64,000 bases of DNA from Deinococcus sonorensis KR-87. Lineage in GTDB: Bacteria; Deinococcota; Deinococci; Deinococcales; Deinococcaceae. The notes below the pieces were generated by a model. That model did no database searches and was not told the DNA's origin. It saw nothing but the letters and a program-made list of their open reading frames with translations. Within the stretch, counting starts at the first letter, position 1; each line of letters opens with the position of its first letter. The position numbers and the translations under genes are program-made. The stretch covers positions 402,001 through 466,000 of the forward strand of contig NZ_CP158299.1 in NCBI RefSeq assembly GCF_040256395.1. Reading direction: 5' to 3'. Shown here piece after piece: positions 63,989-64,000 of the stretch.

Positions 63989-64000
63989 ACATCAGTATGC

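Overview
The window is a stretch of GC-rich bacterial chromosome that most resembles the genus Deinococcus. That placement is inference, from no database search. It rests on the high GC content, a carotenoid desaturase, an alkyltransferase-like DNA-repair protein, bacterial tyrosine-kinase-driven exopolysaccharide genes, and at least nine genes whose start codon lies 5-7 nt after a TANNNT -10 box (leaderless transcripts, common in Deinococcus).

Left part (1-14.5 kb): a truncated alkyltransferase-like gene and an exported solute-binding protein converge on a prepilin peptidase. A leaderless carotenoid-desaturase-like gene then heads a tight operon with three overlapping, paralogous two-domain GNAT acetyltransferases. 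Next come a dienelactone-hydrolase-like gene, a heterodimeric ABC exporter with one degenerate ATP site, a DUF2256 zinc-ribbon protein, a GNAT-like protein, ruvX and rarA.

14.5-24.7 kb: an FAD oxidoreductase, then a five-gene minus-strand operon: acyl-CoA synthetase, meaB, the B12-binding mutase subunit, an asparagine-synthase-like protein and the catalytic mutase subunit. It joins acyl-CoA activation to B12-dependent carbon-skeleton rearrangement; the asparagine-synthase-like member is unexplained. The synthetase appears frameshifted at a G6 run just before meaB. A Kir-type K+ channel follows, with a possible 12-codon leaderless leader ORF.

24.7-41.8 kb: an SCP2-like protein, a TPR/HD-GYP/GGDEF protein, a subtilase lipoprotein with a triple 8-residue repeat, a FUSC exporter, an epimerase, and then a candidate orphan lasso-type RiPP locus. 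That locus has a 65-residue precursor with the lasso leader signature and a fused nucleotidyltransferase-B2 protease, but no adjacent cyclase or B1. It is followed by a giant LuxR/MalT-like regulator divergent from a methyltransferase-cupin pair, and by a PepSY/DUF2271 pair.

41.8-44.5 kb is a decayed patch with small ORFs and a pseudogene carrying four in-frame TAG codons.

44.5-63.8 kb is an exopolysaccharide/O-antigen locus: O-antigen ligase, Wzz-BY-kinase, UDP-sugar dehydrogenase, 4-epimerase, Wzx, three glycosyltransferases, Wzy-like polymerase, a hybrid epimerase/phosphoglycosyl transferase and a WbpM-like 4,6-dehydratase. The middle (about 50-57 kb) is strikingly AT-rich and is bounded by an IS5-like element with an amber-interrupted transposase, which suggests horizontal acquisition. 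Together these genes can make nucleotide sugars, load the first sugar on undecaprenyl phosphate, extend, flip, polymerise and control chain length. No tRNA, rRNA or CRISPR was seen.
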